Assembly: GCA_027482985.1 (NCBI GenBank)
Contig: JAIXVO010000080.1
Span: 1-25,405 of the forward strand
DNA length: 25,405 bases
Reading direction: 5' to 3'
Source of the DNA: Cyanobacteriota bacterium
Lineage (GTDB): Bacteria > Cyanobacteriota > Cyanobacteriia > Leptolyngbyales > Leptolyngbyaceae
Numbering within the stretch: the stretch's first letter is position 1; every line of letters begins with the position of its first letter. Shown here in pieces: positions 1-7,396 of this stretch. The notes under the pieces were generated by a model. It had not been told where the DNA came from. It did no database searches and saw nothing but the letters and a program-made list of their open reading frames with translations. Position numbers and translations under genes: made by a program.

Positions 1-33
1 AAGTTATACCACCCAGAAATGGTGTCGCGGATA

Positions 34-2154
34 TCACCCAAAGAATACGGTCAGTTGACCCGCGAGGGCAAGGAAACCGGTGTAGGCGATCGCGACCCCA
101 GCGGTAAAGGCGTAATAATATCGTCGGCGTTGATCCCAATAGTGGTTTTTCCAGGCGATGACGGCGACCCAGGCCATCCCAAGGGAGGCGAGGGCGATCG
201 CGATCGGCACACAATAAATCCAGGCAAAGCTGCGATCAATGCCCACACTCAGTCGGTAAAAGCCCAGGAAAAAATTAGGCGTATTCAAAAACACAGAGCT
301 TTCCATGCCAAAAAGCTGGAGTCCAATCCAAAGGACACTGAGGAGTGCTAACAACACGCCCAACCATGGTGCTAAGCGGGCACCCCGAGACGCAGCGGCC
401 CGAGACACAGCGGGTTGCGCTTGCTCGGATGCTTGGTGGCGGGCACGACCGATGAACCAGAGCACCAGCCACACCAGGGGAAAGAGTATCAGCAGCACCA
501 ACAAAATCACCCGCTGAATCAGCGGAAAAAAGTTCAGTTCCGCGAGCGATCGCGTCAGCCAGATCGTACCGGGAGCCATCAGCGTGTTTTTCTCGGTGAT
601 AAACTTGATCTTGCCTTCACTGGCGCAGCGCGTATCCAGCGGCTTTGTCGGTTGAGCGACAAACGCTGCCATCAGTGAGGTCGTGCAGAGAGAGCCGATC
701 GCCCCGTGACCGCGATCGGGAAAGATGACATTGGTACTGGTTTGAAAGCCGCGCGCCACCCGTGCCCCAAAGGGCGGCGGCGTAATCGGATCAAACTGAC
801 CGTTGAGCACCAGCGCCGGCGTTTTACTGACCACGGCATTCCGCATGGCCGCCGGCACGGCAGGCACATTCCACACCTGGCAGGCATCCTGCATAAAGTT
901 CAGCATCATCCCACCCCACTCTTTGGCAAACGGGGCAACGCCGGCGGTCACCAACGCTTTACTGTAGGCAATATCTTCCGAACATTTCACGGAGTAGTAG
1001 GTGCCCGCCGCCACGCCGCCGCTGTGGCTGAGATACCGGGCGTGGGTAATCATCGTGAAATTGCCCTCACTGGCCTGGTAAATCAACGCGGGGATGATGA
1101 AAGGCGCACCCGATCCATAGGAGAGATTGAAGATGGTATGAGCCATATTGAGTCCCGTGACGGGTTGTTGCTCAATCCCTTGGCCGGTGGCGAGGCGAGT
1201 GGACCCAGGGGTCTGGTTTAACCGTTTGTAGGTCGCCTCAAAAGTGCCTTTCACATCGGGATATCGGGCATGGCAGTCGGCATCCTGAGCACAGGCGGCA
1301 TCCACCTCGGTAATTAACCGATCGAGAATAACCGCATATTGGGCATCAACACTGGGTTCGTTCGGCACCACCCCATCCAAAATCACACTGCGAACGATGT
1401 CAGGATGCAGTCGCAGTACATCCTGCGCCAGTTCGGTGCCGTAGGAAACGCCATATAGGTTGACCTGCTTGTAGCCCAACGCCTGAACCAGCGCTGCCAC
1501 ATCGTGGGCACTTTCCACACTATTGAAAGCCGCCAGATTGACCCCCGCGTTCACGAGGCGATCGCGACAGACTTTCAGTCCTTTCAGCGTCTCCGCCAAT
1601 GCCGCTGCATCCAAATGAATATCGTCTTCCTTGTACTCTGGACAATCCAGGTAGGGTTTGGAGTAACGATTTCCACGCTTCTCAAAAACGATCAAATCCC
1701 GCTCTGACAGCAATTTGAGGGAGTTCTCACTATGGGGCAGAAAGAATCCTGGAAACAGGTCAATACTGGAACCACCGGGGCCGCCCTGAAACAGAAGGAG
1801 GGGTTCGGCAGGCTTGGGATTGGTGCTTTTGAGCCTGACAATCCCCACCTGAATGGTGTTTCCCTGGGGTTGACTGTGCTGCTCGGGAACCGTCAAGTAG
1901 CCGCATTCATAGTCCTTGCCTTCCACCGTCTGAGCCGGAAACGGGCTAGACGCTTGACCCGAGGGAGAACTCGTTGCGGGAGCGGCGGTCAGAGTGGCGC
2001 AGGGGATGGTTGCGTAGGTACCGCTTTTACCCGTACTGGTGGCAGCGGCAGGAATAGTCGGTTGAGGGGATTGACTCCAGAGGGGCAAGGTGGGGGCGAT
2101 CGCGACGGCGATCGCCATCACAAAAGCTAAAAACAGGCGATGCGGATGTTTCAT
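34..2154 (-). CDS. Exported alpha/beta hydrolase (tripeptidyl-peptidase-like) with four C-terminal membrane helices
   Basis: A 706-residue protein beginning with a signal peptide (basic MKHPHR, then a hydrophobic stretch to about residue 27). The hydrolase domain carries an oxyanion-type motif FQGGPGGSS near residue 120, the nucleophile elbow GVSYG with Ser237, LNGQFDP with Asp455 and DRGHG with His483. This is the triad order of the TAP-like alpha/beta hydrolases (prolyl and tripeptidyl aminopeptidases), which release amino acids or short peptides outside the cytoplasm. After about residue 545 come four hydrophobic helices separated by a short Ala/Ser/Arg linker, so the enzyme is probably anchored in a membrane with the catalytic part outside. 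The ATG start lacks a strong Shine-Dalgarno sequence, but the signal peptide follows it at once. The gene is separated from csbD by 355 bases and is probably transcribed alone. The substrate is not predictable, and the membrane tail could have a separate role. Confidence 0.85.
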   Translation of the reverse strand: MKHPHRLFLAFVMAIAVAIAPTLPLWSQSPQPTIPAAATSTGKSGTYATIPCATLTAAPATSSPSGQASSPFPAQTVEGKDYECGYLTVPEQHSQPQGNTIQVGIVRLKSTNPKPAEPLLLFQGGPGGSSIDLFPGFFLPHSENSLKLLSERDLIVFEKRGNRYSKPYLDCPEYKEDDIHLDAAALAETLKGLKVCRDRLVNAGVNLAAFNSVESAHDVAALVQALGYKQVNLYGVSYGTELAQDVLRLHPDIVRSVILDGVVPNEPSVDAQYAVILDRLITEVDAACAQDADCHARYPDVKGTFEATYKRLNQTPGSTRLATGQGIEQQPVTGLNMAHTIFNLSYGSGAPFIIPALIYQASEGNFTMITHARYLSHSGGVAAGTYYSVKCSEDIAYSKALVTAGVAPFAKEWGGMMLNFMQDACQVWNVPAVPAAMRNAVVSKTPALVLNGQFDPITPPPFGARVARGFQTSTNVIFPDRGHGAIGSLCTTSLMAAFVAQPTKPLDTRCASEGKIKFITEKNTLMAPGTIWLTRSLAELNFFPLIQRVILLVLLILFPLVWLVLWFIGRARHQASEQAQPAVSRAAASRGARLAPWLGVLLALLSVLWIGLQLFGMESSVFLNTPNFFLGFYRLSVGIDRSFAWIYCVPIAIALASLGMAWVAVIAWKNHYWDQRRRYYYAFTAGVAIAYTGFLALAGQLTVFFG
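384..413. repeat. 15-bp in-frame tandem duplication in the hydrolase gene
   Basis: Two adjacent 15-bp units, CCCGAGACGCAGCGG and CCCGAGACACAGCGG, differ at one base. Being five codons long, they encode a duplicated Ala/Ser/Arg segment (AVSR-A-AASR-G) in the loop between the first and second C-terminal helices of the minus-strand hydrolase. Confidence 0.75.
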
Positions 2155-2509
2155 AAGGCTTTCAATAGAGTGTCAAACAGACCCGTTTGGAATACCAGCT
2201 TGTTACAGAATTTTCCTAGCTCAATCAGATTGAGAACAGCATTAAAATCAAGCTCGGAGAAAACTTAAATGAATAAAGCGATCGCTCCTTCATAACAAAA
2301 GAGCGATCGCTAATTGGATGGCATGAGGAAAAGTATGACTCTCCTCATCGGTACGCGATCGCACGCTTAAGAGGTTGTGTATTGCCAAGATGCGATCAAC
2401 CATCCAATAGGACAAAACCCAATGAATCCTAGTTGAATTTAACTGAAAAGACTGATCTTCTAAAGTCCAGACTTTAATCAGCCTTTGTGACTAAACCCCA
2501 ATGAATACG
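2155..2509. other. Structured 355-bp spacer with nested inverted repeats
   Basis: No convincing ORF. The spacer holds two AGCGATCGCT copies (2277-2286 and 2302-2311), each a HIP1-containing palindrome, that can also pair with each other across a 15-base loop. Next to them are ATGAGGA (2323-2329) facing TCCTCAT (2342-2348), and an outer pair ATTGGATGG (2313-2321) with CCATCCAAT (2400-2408) that encloses it. The segment could be a folded untranslated region or just HIP1-rich spacer. No promoter for the downstream hydrolase was recognised in it. Confidence 0.5.
2452..2481 (-). terminator. Probable terminator hairpin downstream of the CsbD-like gene
   Basis: TAAAGTC (2461-2467) and GACTTTA (2470-2476) form a tight hairpin, extended by CTGAT (2452-2456) with ATCAG (2477-2481). 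Read on the minus strand it lies 29 bases after the CsbD stop and is followed by a T-rich TCTTTTC. This fits a weak intrinsic terminator. Confidence 0.45.
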
Positions 2510-2746
2510 TTAATCCAACTTTTCTTTCACGCTATCGATCGCGTCACTGGCTGCACTTTTCAGGTTATCCAATGCATTGGCGGCTTTATCTTTCAGGTCA
2601 GCCGCAGCATTCATCGCACTGGCTTGCGCCTGTTTGACTTCACCTTCCGCTTTCATTTGGGTATCCCCAGTGAGTTCACCCGCTGCGGATTGCAGTTTGC
2701 CCTCCGCATCTTTGGCCGCCGCTTTCAATTTATCTTCGAGACTCAT
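2510..2746 (-). CDS. CsbD-like stress-response protein
   Basis: A 78-residue, highly charged, alanine- and lysine-rich helical protein. The start MSLEDKLKAAAKDAEGK and the following AAGELTGD segment are typical of the CsbD family (small soluble proteins first known from the general stress regulon of Bacillus). The second half is a repetitive amphipathic helix (KDKAANALDN, KSAASDAIDS, VKEKLD). The ATG at 2746 is preferred over an upstream in-frame start at 2800, because the extra 18 residues do not resemble the family and an AGG lies about 11 bases before this ATG. The molecular function of the family is unknown; members are commonly induced by osmotic or other stress. The gene has its own 90-base upstream spacer and a hairpin downstream. 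Confidence 0.85.
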   Translation of the reverse strand: MSLEDKLKAAAKDAEGKLQSAAGELTGDTQMKAEGEVKQAQASAMNAAADLKDKAANALDNLKSAASDAIDSVKEKLD

Positions 2747-2836
2747 AATGTATATCGCCTGAATTTGGACACTATCACTGTAGTCGGATGGTGGACTCAA
2801 TCTGCATCAATCAGAATTTAGAAGTCACTAATTCCA

Positions 2837-4711
2837 TCAATTCACTCGAACTCGGAAACGGATCAAGCCAAAATTAGCCCCAGCACTATTAGAAACTTCA
2901 CCCAAATTGAAAATGACCGCTCCGTTCGGATTCGTTGGGATGGGACAAGGGTTATTGGCTGGTAGGGGGGCTAAGGGGGTAAAGAAAGTACCGCCTGTTG
3001 TCAAACTGGCATTGGCAACCTGCACTTGAGCACTGTTGAGAATATAAGTAGTCCCTGGCGGAACCAAGTCACAGAGATTCACATCTAGCGCCGACCGACC
3101 GCCATCAGACAAGTAATACACGGTATAGGTAACTTCATCGCCCGATTGAACGGGGGTACTGTTATCTAGTTGCAAGATTCCCACTAAGGGAATTTGTGAC
3201 CAGCCAGCAGCATTATCTTCTGTCGAATTAGGGTCATCCAATATTTGATTGAAATTTACCCCATTCAGCACACTACCGTTGCGAACTACTCCAGTGATGC
3301 GTTTGACTAAACGCAAAGCCGGGGCTCCGGCATCAAAGACATAATTTTTCGGTAACAGTTGCACCTGTTCGGGTAAAGGTGTCACCCCTGCCGCGATCGC
3401 CTGTTCGCGCACGCGCCGATCCATGGCCGAAGTTCCTCGCACAACAGGTCGGTATTGGCTCGGAGCGCCCGGACTAGGGGTGACACATAAGGTCACTTCG
3501 CGGGCTTCATTGGGCTGCAAAATGCCCGTATCGACTCGACCATCCCCATCCGTATCCACTAAAGGCGTGGTGCCAGCAGCATCTCGAAATTGAATGGTAT
3601 AGCGCGAATCTAATTCGGTTAACTCCAGATTGATAATGTCACTGGTAAAAAAGCGGTTAGTGACGATAAACGGATGACACACGGCTCCTCCAGCGGAAAC
3701 CGCCGGATTGGGAGATGGCGTCAGGGTAAAGTTGCCCGCTCGCCGGGGAATGTCCGGCGTGATGGGAGTCAGAATGGGGGGTTGATTATTGGGCGGCAAC
3801 AAGGAGACCGAAAAGATCACCTGGTTATTGAAATCTAGATCAGCCACATTTAAGCGCCAGGTGCCAAATCGCGCTTGGTTGGCAATGCGATCGCCCGTCG
3901 TCCCAGTCGGGTTCAGGGTATTACTCACATTCCACACCGCATCTGCCGAAGGCGTACCCGCGATCGTGGCACCGTCCGGACTGGTATAAGAAACCGAAGC
4001 TCCCCCCAACACCCCGGTATCCAGATCAAAATTGGAGGCCACAATGGTTTCGGCACCAGGCCCTACCAGATAGTAGAAAGGGAACGAAAGTGTCGGGGCA
4101 ACGTTTTGCTGAAATGTGCCTTGCAACACGCCCAATACGGCATCTGGGAAGTTGACCTGAATGCGAAAGCCATTGTCGTCATTGTTGAGCCCAATCGTCG
4201 CATCACCACTGATCGGAAACGCACCCGTGAACGATCGCACTTCGTAGAAGCCAGGAGCCGCTACTGGGGGGAACGTAATGGTGGTGCCATCGGCGGCTCC
4301 GGCAGGCACGTCTAGCGTACTTAAGAGCGTGCCATCAGGGGCAAGTAACTGGAAGCGAGTGGGGTCAGAGTTGCCCGCAGAACCAATGGGCAACCCATCG
4401 ACTTCATCCAATGCCCCATTACTTTCAGCATCCAGAACCGAGATGGTAACCGCACCTCCAGCAACTTGTAAGTCGCTGGAGGTGACCGAGATGACATAGC
4501 GATGAAAGCGCTGGGTACTCGCAGTCGTTAAACTTGTGTACCAATCTCCGACACTGGGAGTGCGCTCCCGTCCACTGGTTTGGAAGTTTAAGGTATTGGC
4601 AGAGGGGAAGGTCGTAGTTTGGGCAGAGGCGATACTGGCCGTTCCCAGGAGAAGGGCGATCGTACTGCTCACTCCCCCCCAAAATCGAAATTTCACGAAA
4701 TTTTGTTCCAT
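2837..4711 (-). CDS. Large secreted protein with C-terminal DUF11-like domain
   Basis: A 624-residue protein with a signal peptide ending in IASAQ near residue 30 and a low-cysteine, beta-rich, Asn/Thr/Pro-rich body typical of cyanobacterial exported proteins. Residues about 45-180 (STQRFHRYVISV, then TRFQLLAPDG and GFYEVRSFTG) resemble a PPC-like beta-sandwich. Residues about 530-624 (SGDEVTYTVYYLSDGG, LVPPGTTY, and a closing IRFRVRVN) match the DUF11/isopeptide-repeat style of surface proteins. GTG at 4714 and ATG at 4711 are adjacent. The GAGGAG ribosome site ends only two bases before the ATG, an unusually short spacing. A run of seven G on the coding strand falls in the signal-peptide region. 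The SH3 gene ends 13 bases upstream, so the two are probably one operon. A role in the cell envelope or sheath is inference. Confidence 0.8.
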   Translation of the reverse strand: MEQNFVKFRFWGGVSSTIALLLGTASIASAQTTTFPSANTLNFQTSGRERTPSVGDWYTSLTTASTQRFHRYVISVTSSDLQVAGGAVTISVLDAESNGALDEVDGLPIGSAGNSDPTRFQLLAPDGTLLSTLDVPAGAADGTTITFPPVAAPGFYEVRSFTGAFPISGDATIGLNNDDNGFRIQVNFPDAVLGVLQGTFQQNVAPTLSFPFYYLVGPGAETIVASNFDLDTGVLGGASVSYTSPDGATIAGTPSADAVWNVSNTLNPTGTTGDRIANQARFGTWRLNVADLDFNNQVIFSVSLLPPNNQPPILTPITPDIPRRAGNFTLTPSPNPAVSAGGAVCHPFIVTNRFFTSDIINLELTELDSRYTIQFRDAAGTTPLVDTDGDGRVDTGILQPNEAREVTLCVTPSPGAPSQYRPVVRGTSAMDRRVREQAIAAGVTPLPEQVQLLPKNYVFDAGAPALRLVKRITGVVRNGSVLNGVNFNQILDDPNSTEDNAAGWSQIPLVGILQLDNSTPVQSGDEVTYTVYYLSDGGRSALDVNLCDLVPPGTTYILNSAQVQVANASLTTGGTFFTPLAPLPANNPCPIPTNPNGAVIFNLGEVSNSAGANFGLIRFRVRVN

Positions 4712-4724
4712 CACTCCTCACACA

Positions 4725-5048
4725 TCATTCGCCGCCATCCGCAAAGACGATGAAATCACTGCGAATCCAACCTACGGCTTTAGAATTCACAAATTGCACT
4801 TTACACCAATTCAGATCGCTACCTCGTCTGTCCTGGTCTTGCACACATTGGATCACGCGGACTTTGTCTCCTGGGAAGCCGTAGTGTGGCGAAGATGAAT
4901 TCACTGTGGGCTGCGATCGCACATTAATGCGCGAGTTAGGATTTCTGGCAGTCAGGGTAGAAACCCCGCGTGCCAAGGCTGGCGAGAGTGTGACGACAAC
5001 AGCGATCGCGGCCAATAGAGTCATTAAGCCTTGTTTCAACTTCAACAT
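4725..5048 (-). CDS. Secreted SH3-like domain protein
   Basis: A 107-residue protein with a signal peptide (MLKLKQGLMTLLAAIAVVVTLSPALA). The single following domain has the bacterial SH3 signature: SRINVRSQPTVNSS near residues 39-52, FPGDKVRVI near 58-66, and WCKVQF...GWIRSDFI near 81-100. Such domains usually bind cell-wall peptides or sit in exported enzymes; here the domain stands alone. Two cysteines (in VIQCVQD and NWCKV) could form a disulfide. The start is fixed by a GAGGA nine bases upstream of ATG. The downstream DUF11 protein gene begins 13 bases after the stop, with its ribosome site in the gap, so the two exported proteins may act together at the envelope. Confidence 0.85.
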   Translation of the reverse strand: MLKLKQGLMTLLAAIAVVVTLSPALARGVSTLTARNPNSRINVRSQPTVNSSSPHYGFPGDKVRVIQCVQDQDRRGSDLNWCKVQFVNSKAVGWIRSDFIVFADGGE

Positions 5049-5125
5049 CAGAATAGATCCTCAACACTTTCAATCAATCTGAAACCCGCACCCCAGATTC
5101 AATTTTTGAACTGACTGGATCCGGC

Positions 5126-5542
5126 TTAAGCTAAACCAAAGCCCCGTTTCACGTTAGGGCGAAACAGGTAGTAAAGAATCAAACCAGAAATCACCATTGA
5201 CACAATGGCACCAGGAACGTTACTTCCCTGGAAAAGGGAGATAAGATGAGTCACAACATTAATGGCGGCTAACGCCATCGCCAGTTTCCAGGCCCATTGC
5301 TGTAAATTCAACAAACCATAGCTGAGCACCAAACCAAACACCCCGATCGCAATGAACAAGGCACCGAATAGTGTCATCATTGGCCCGATGACCGCAGGGG
5401 AGCCAGTGGATGCAGCCGCGCCACTAACCACGATCGCGCCACCAAAGAAAAGGCTGGTTATGCCAAACAAGAGATTCGCAATTCCCCCAATCAGCTGTAA
5501 TACGGCCAAAATCGTAACCCCGGCAGGGCGTTGAGTCGTCAT
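5126..5542 (-). CDS. Small four-helix membrane protein
   Basis: A 138-residue protein with four predicted membrane helices: VTILAVLQLIGGIANLLFGI, the MMTLFGALFIAIGVFGLVL stretch, LAMALAAINVVTHLISLF, and a final AIVSMVISGLILYYLF. It begins MTTQRPAGVTI. ATG at 5542 is chosen because GAGG stands nine bases upstream; an in-frame TTG at 5557 would add five residues without a ribosome site. The short soluble start followed by a helix of this kind recurs in many bacterial small membrane proteins of unknown function. No catalytic residues are visible. It is 77 bases upstream of the SH3 gene and could be part of the same transcript. Confidence 0.8.
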   Translation of the reverse strand: MTTQRPAGVTILAVLQLIGGIANLLFGITSLFFGGAIVVSGAAASTGSPAVIGPMMTLFGALFIAIGVFGLVLSYGLLNLQQWAWKLAMALAAINVVTHLISLFQGSNVPGAIVSMVISGLILYYLFRPNVKRGFGLA

Positions 5543-5616
5543 TAGTATGCACCTCAAAGAAGGTTTAAAATAAAAAACTCATGACACAAATTGGCGCAAC
5601 CCGCGATCGACCCAAT

Positions 5617-5642
5617 CTTTGTGCCTTAGCTAAGGCACAAAG
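5617..5642. repeat. Perfect 26-bp palindrome between two minus-strand genes
   Basis: The half-site CTTTGTGCCTTAG is followed immediately by its exact reverse complement, giving 13 matched pairs with no spacer in DNA. It lies 23 bases after the stop of the secreted two-cysteine protein and 75 bases before the start of the membrane-protein gene. No T-run follows on either strand, so it is a poor intrinsic terminator. It could be an operator for a dimeric regulator or an RNA-processing hairpin. Confidence 0.7.
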
Positions 5643-5665
5643 ACTTAGATCATCTTTTGCCGAGG

Positions 5666-6499
5666 TTAGCCCCCAAAGATTGCGGCATCGGGAATAATAA
5701 TGAACAGATTGCGGTCTACGCCAATAAACCATTGATCACCATCTTTACCCCAATCCAATGGACCTTGAAAGGTGGTCGTGACAGCACCACCCCGGAAATC
5801 ATACTGGACTTCGTTCTGATTGGGAAATAGCACCGTCACTGAAGCGACACCATTGCCTTTACGCATAATCCCACCGGGACATTGTAAATTGTGGCTATCA
5901 TTGCCCACGGAACATCTAAACGAGGCGGTTGCCGTGTAACCTTTCCCACTGTAAGGATTCATCGCCACCGATGGGGTGCTAGGCGTGGGGCGGGAGGGCT
6001 GTTGAACTGGTTTGCCGCCCGTGATCAGGTTCCCAATTAAGGCACCGGCCAAAGTCCCTAAGGCCGTACCCAGCGATGGGGTCGGAGCATCATGCGAGAC
6101 ATTCGGGCTGTGTTGCTCGTCTAGCTTGACGGATAAGCGACTACGGTTCCCGTCTTCCTGCCAAACAAACACCCCTTTGTCTGGATCTTCCGTAAACTGC
6201 ACGTTGTGAATCCCATCGTAGGTTTCCACCTGGAGCGCTTGCTTATTGGGGCCAGAAAAGCTGTATTTGGAACCATTATCCAGTTCAACCACGAACAGGG
6301 TTGTGCCGCCTTGTTGTTTTTGCTTGGCAACACAATACCCATCAAACACAACATAAGTCCCACTGGTTAACTTACAGCGGCCATGCGATCGCGCCAACGT
6401 TTCGGCGCTAGCAGGCTGTGCTAAAGCCAGGATAGGCAGCGCTGCCGTCACAAGCGTACAACCCCAAAGGGATGACATTTTTGAAAAACGGGTATTCAT
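5666..6499 (-). CDS. Secreted hypothetical protein with N-terminal two-cysteine domain
   Basis: A 277-residue exported protein. Its signal peptide ends ALAQPASA, and cleavage is expected near residue 32. Residues about 39-130 form a beta-rich domain starting GRCKLTSG and continuing FDGYCVAKQ, LDNGSKYSF and VFVWQED. This cysteine spacing resembles the start of the next protein upstream (6758-7396). A glycine/alanine-rich hydrophobic stretch follows near residues 143-162 (LGTALGTLAGALIGNLITGG), like the glycine-zipper segments of envelope proteins. Then comes a Pro/Ser linker and a second beta-rich domain with cysteines in SFRCSV and LQCPGG. ATG at 6499 is preferred over an in-frame TTG at 6505, because GAGGAG lies six bases before the ATG. 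Function is not recognised; an extracytoplasmic location is well supported. Confidence 0.75.
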   Translation of the reverse strand: MNTRFSKMSSLWGCTLVTAALPILALAQPASAETLARSHGRCKLTSGTYVVFDGYCVAKQKQQGGTTLFVVELDNGSKYSFSGPNKQALQVETYDGIHNVQFTEDPDKGVFVWQEDGNRSRLSVKLDEQHSPNVSHDAPTPSLGTALGTLAGALIGNLITGGKPVQQPSRPTPSTPSVAMNPYSGKGYTATASFRCSVGNDSHNLQCPGGIMRKGNGVASVTVLFPNQNEVQYDFRGGAVTTTFQGPLDWGKDGDQWFIGVDRNLFIIIPDAAIFGG

Positions 6500-6568
6500 T
6501 GACAACTCCTCATTGAACTTAAAATAAACTCAGCTTGGACTCAACTATGCCTTACAAAGCATCTTTTT

Positions 6569-6596
6569 TTGACATCAGTAAACCTGTAGTTATAGA
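6569..6596 (+). promoter_or_regulatory. Orphan sigma70-type promoter on the plus strand
   Basis: TTGACA (6569-6574, six of six to consensus) is followed by a 16-base spacer and TATAGA (6591-6596), inside the spacer between two minus-strand genes. No protein gene follows on the plus strand, so if active it would make a non-coding or antisense transcript. Confidence 0.4.
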
Positions 6597-6602
6597 ACTC
6601 AT

Positions 6603-6750
6603 TTTCGGTGAAGTGAATGGATTCACGATTGCGACTCCTTCAGCACCGCGATCGTCTATCGCTTGTGATAGGCGATCGGCAGCCACCAAGATGAACCCAG
6701 AGCTAGGCTTCAGATCTGCGACTTATTGAAGAAGTCGCAGATCTCGATCT
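6603..6750 (+). ncRNA. Candidate small RNA with three hairpins
   Basis: Downstream of the orphan promoter, three inverted repeats follow in series: GTGAAT-GG-ATTCAC (6613-6626); CGATCGTCTATC, a six-base loop and GATAGGCGATCG (about 6649-6678); and a 13-bp stem AGATCTGCGACTT with a 7-base loop (6712-6744). The series is consistent with a structured RNA of about 140 nt starting near 6603. The last stem lacks a clear T-run, which weakens the case for termination there. The same hairpins could instead belong to the minus-strand genes, as a terminator of 6758-7396 and a leader of 5666-6499. Confidence 0.3.
6712..6744 (-). terminator. Strong 13-bp hairpin just after the 212-residue secreted protein gene
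   Basis: AGATCTGCGACTT (6712-6724) and AAGTCGCAGATCT (6732-6744) are exact complements around the loop ATTGAAG. On the minus strand it starts 14 bases past the stop codon at 6758, the usual place for a terminator or a 3'-end stabilising hairpin. No run of T follows on that strand. It may also serve the candidate plus-strand RNA. Confidence 0.45.
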
Positions 6751-6757
6751 CGGCTAC

Positions 6758-7396
6758 TTACAACTTGCCTTCATCGGCAGTGGAAAAGAAGTAGTTGTAA
6801 AACTCTGTGCCCGTGACCTTGTTAATCACGACCACGCGACTGGTGTCTTTGTCGTACATTACCCGCACTTGACCATCCTCACCACTAAACTTATTGCCAG
6901 AGGTTCTGCGTAAGGGGCCGCGAAAGCGAAATTCCCCTTCCGTGATTTGGGTCATGATCATATTAGACCCTTGTGGGGTCATATACGTGAGCGGGGCGGG
7001 CGATTTCGCGGTGGTGGGAGGTGTTGGCTGAGCACCCTGCTGATTAGCGGGAGCGGCATCCCAATAAACGTAAATTGACTCCGTGGCAAGGCGGTAAATT
7101 TGCCCCAGATCACCCAATCCAGCCTGACGGTAAGCAGCCCGACCATTCTGATCCCGATAGTTTCCAGGGTTTTGACCCACTGGCACCAGATCATAGCGTT
7201 TGCCACTTTGCAACTGAATCCCGACGACACCCTGGCGTTGCGAAAAGGTACAGGGACCAGAGGACTTGGCGCGATCTTCCCCTTTGGGATAGATCGCACA
7301 ACGCGCTTGCACCGTGTCGGCTTTGGCGCTGACCGCCACACTCAGAGCGGCGATCGCCAGTGTCATCGTTAAAACAGGTTTGGAAAGGTTCATCAT
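6758..7396 (-). CDS. Secreted hypothetical protein with N-terminal two-cysteine domain
   Basis: A 212-residue exported protein starting MMNLSKPVLTM, with a signal peptide ending VSAKAD. The mature N-terminus has QARCAIYPKG, SGPCTFSQRQ, QLQSGKRYDL and SIYVYWD. This is the same order of features (RC, G-x-C, L-x-x-G-x-x-Y, aromatic-W) as in the neighbouring 277-residue protein, suggesting a shared domain. A Pro/Thr linker (PTPPTTAKSPAPL) then leads to a second beta-rich part (EGEFRFRGPLRR, VRVMYDKDTS, TEFYNYFF). ATG at 7396 is chosen because GGAGG lies nine bases upstream; longer in-frame starts lack a ribosome site and would precede the signal peptide. A palindrome CACAATTGTG at 7432-7441 lies 36 bases upstream and might be an operator. 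No enzyme motif is visible. Confidence 0.75.
   Translation of the reverse strand: MMNLSKPVLTMTLAIAALSVAVSAKADTVQARCAIYPKGEDRAKSSGPCTFSQRQGVVGIQLQSGKRYDLVPVGQNPGNYRDQNGRAAYRQAGLGDLGQIYRLATESIYVYWDAAPANQQGAQPTPPTTAKSPAPLTYMTPQGSNMIMTQITEGEFRFRGPLRRTSGNKFSGEDGQVRVMYDKDTSRVVVINKVTGTEFYNYFFSTADEGKL

Noticed and set aside
706..1221. 171-codon plus-strand frame opposite the hydrolase gene
   Set aside because: It is antisense to the catalytic region, whose triad and motifs are intact on the minus strand. His/Arg-rich composition is typical of a shadow frame.
2747..2800. 18-residue N-terminal extension of the CsbD-like protein
   Set aside because: Family members begin at the MSLEDKL-like sequence, and the extension overlaps the expected untranslated leader.
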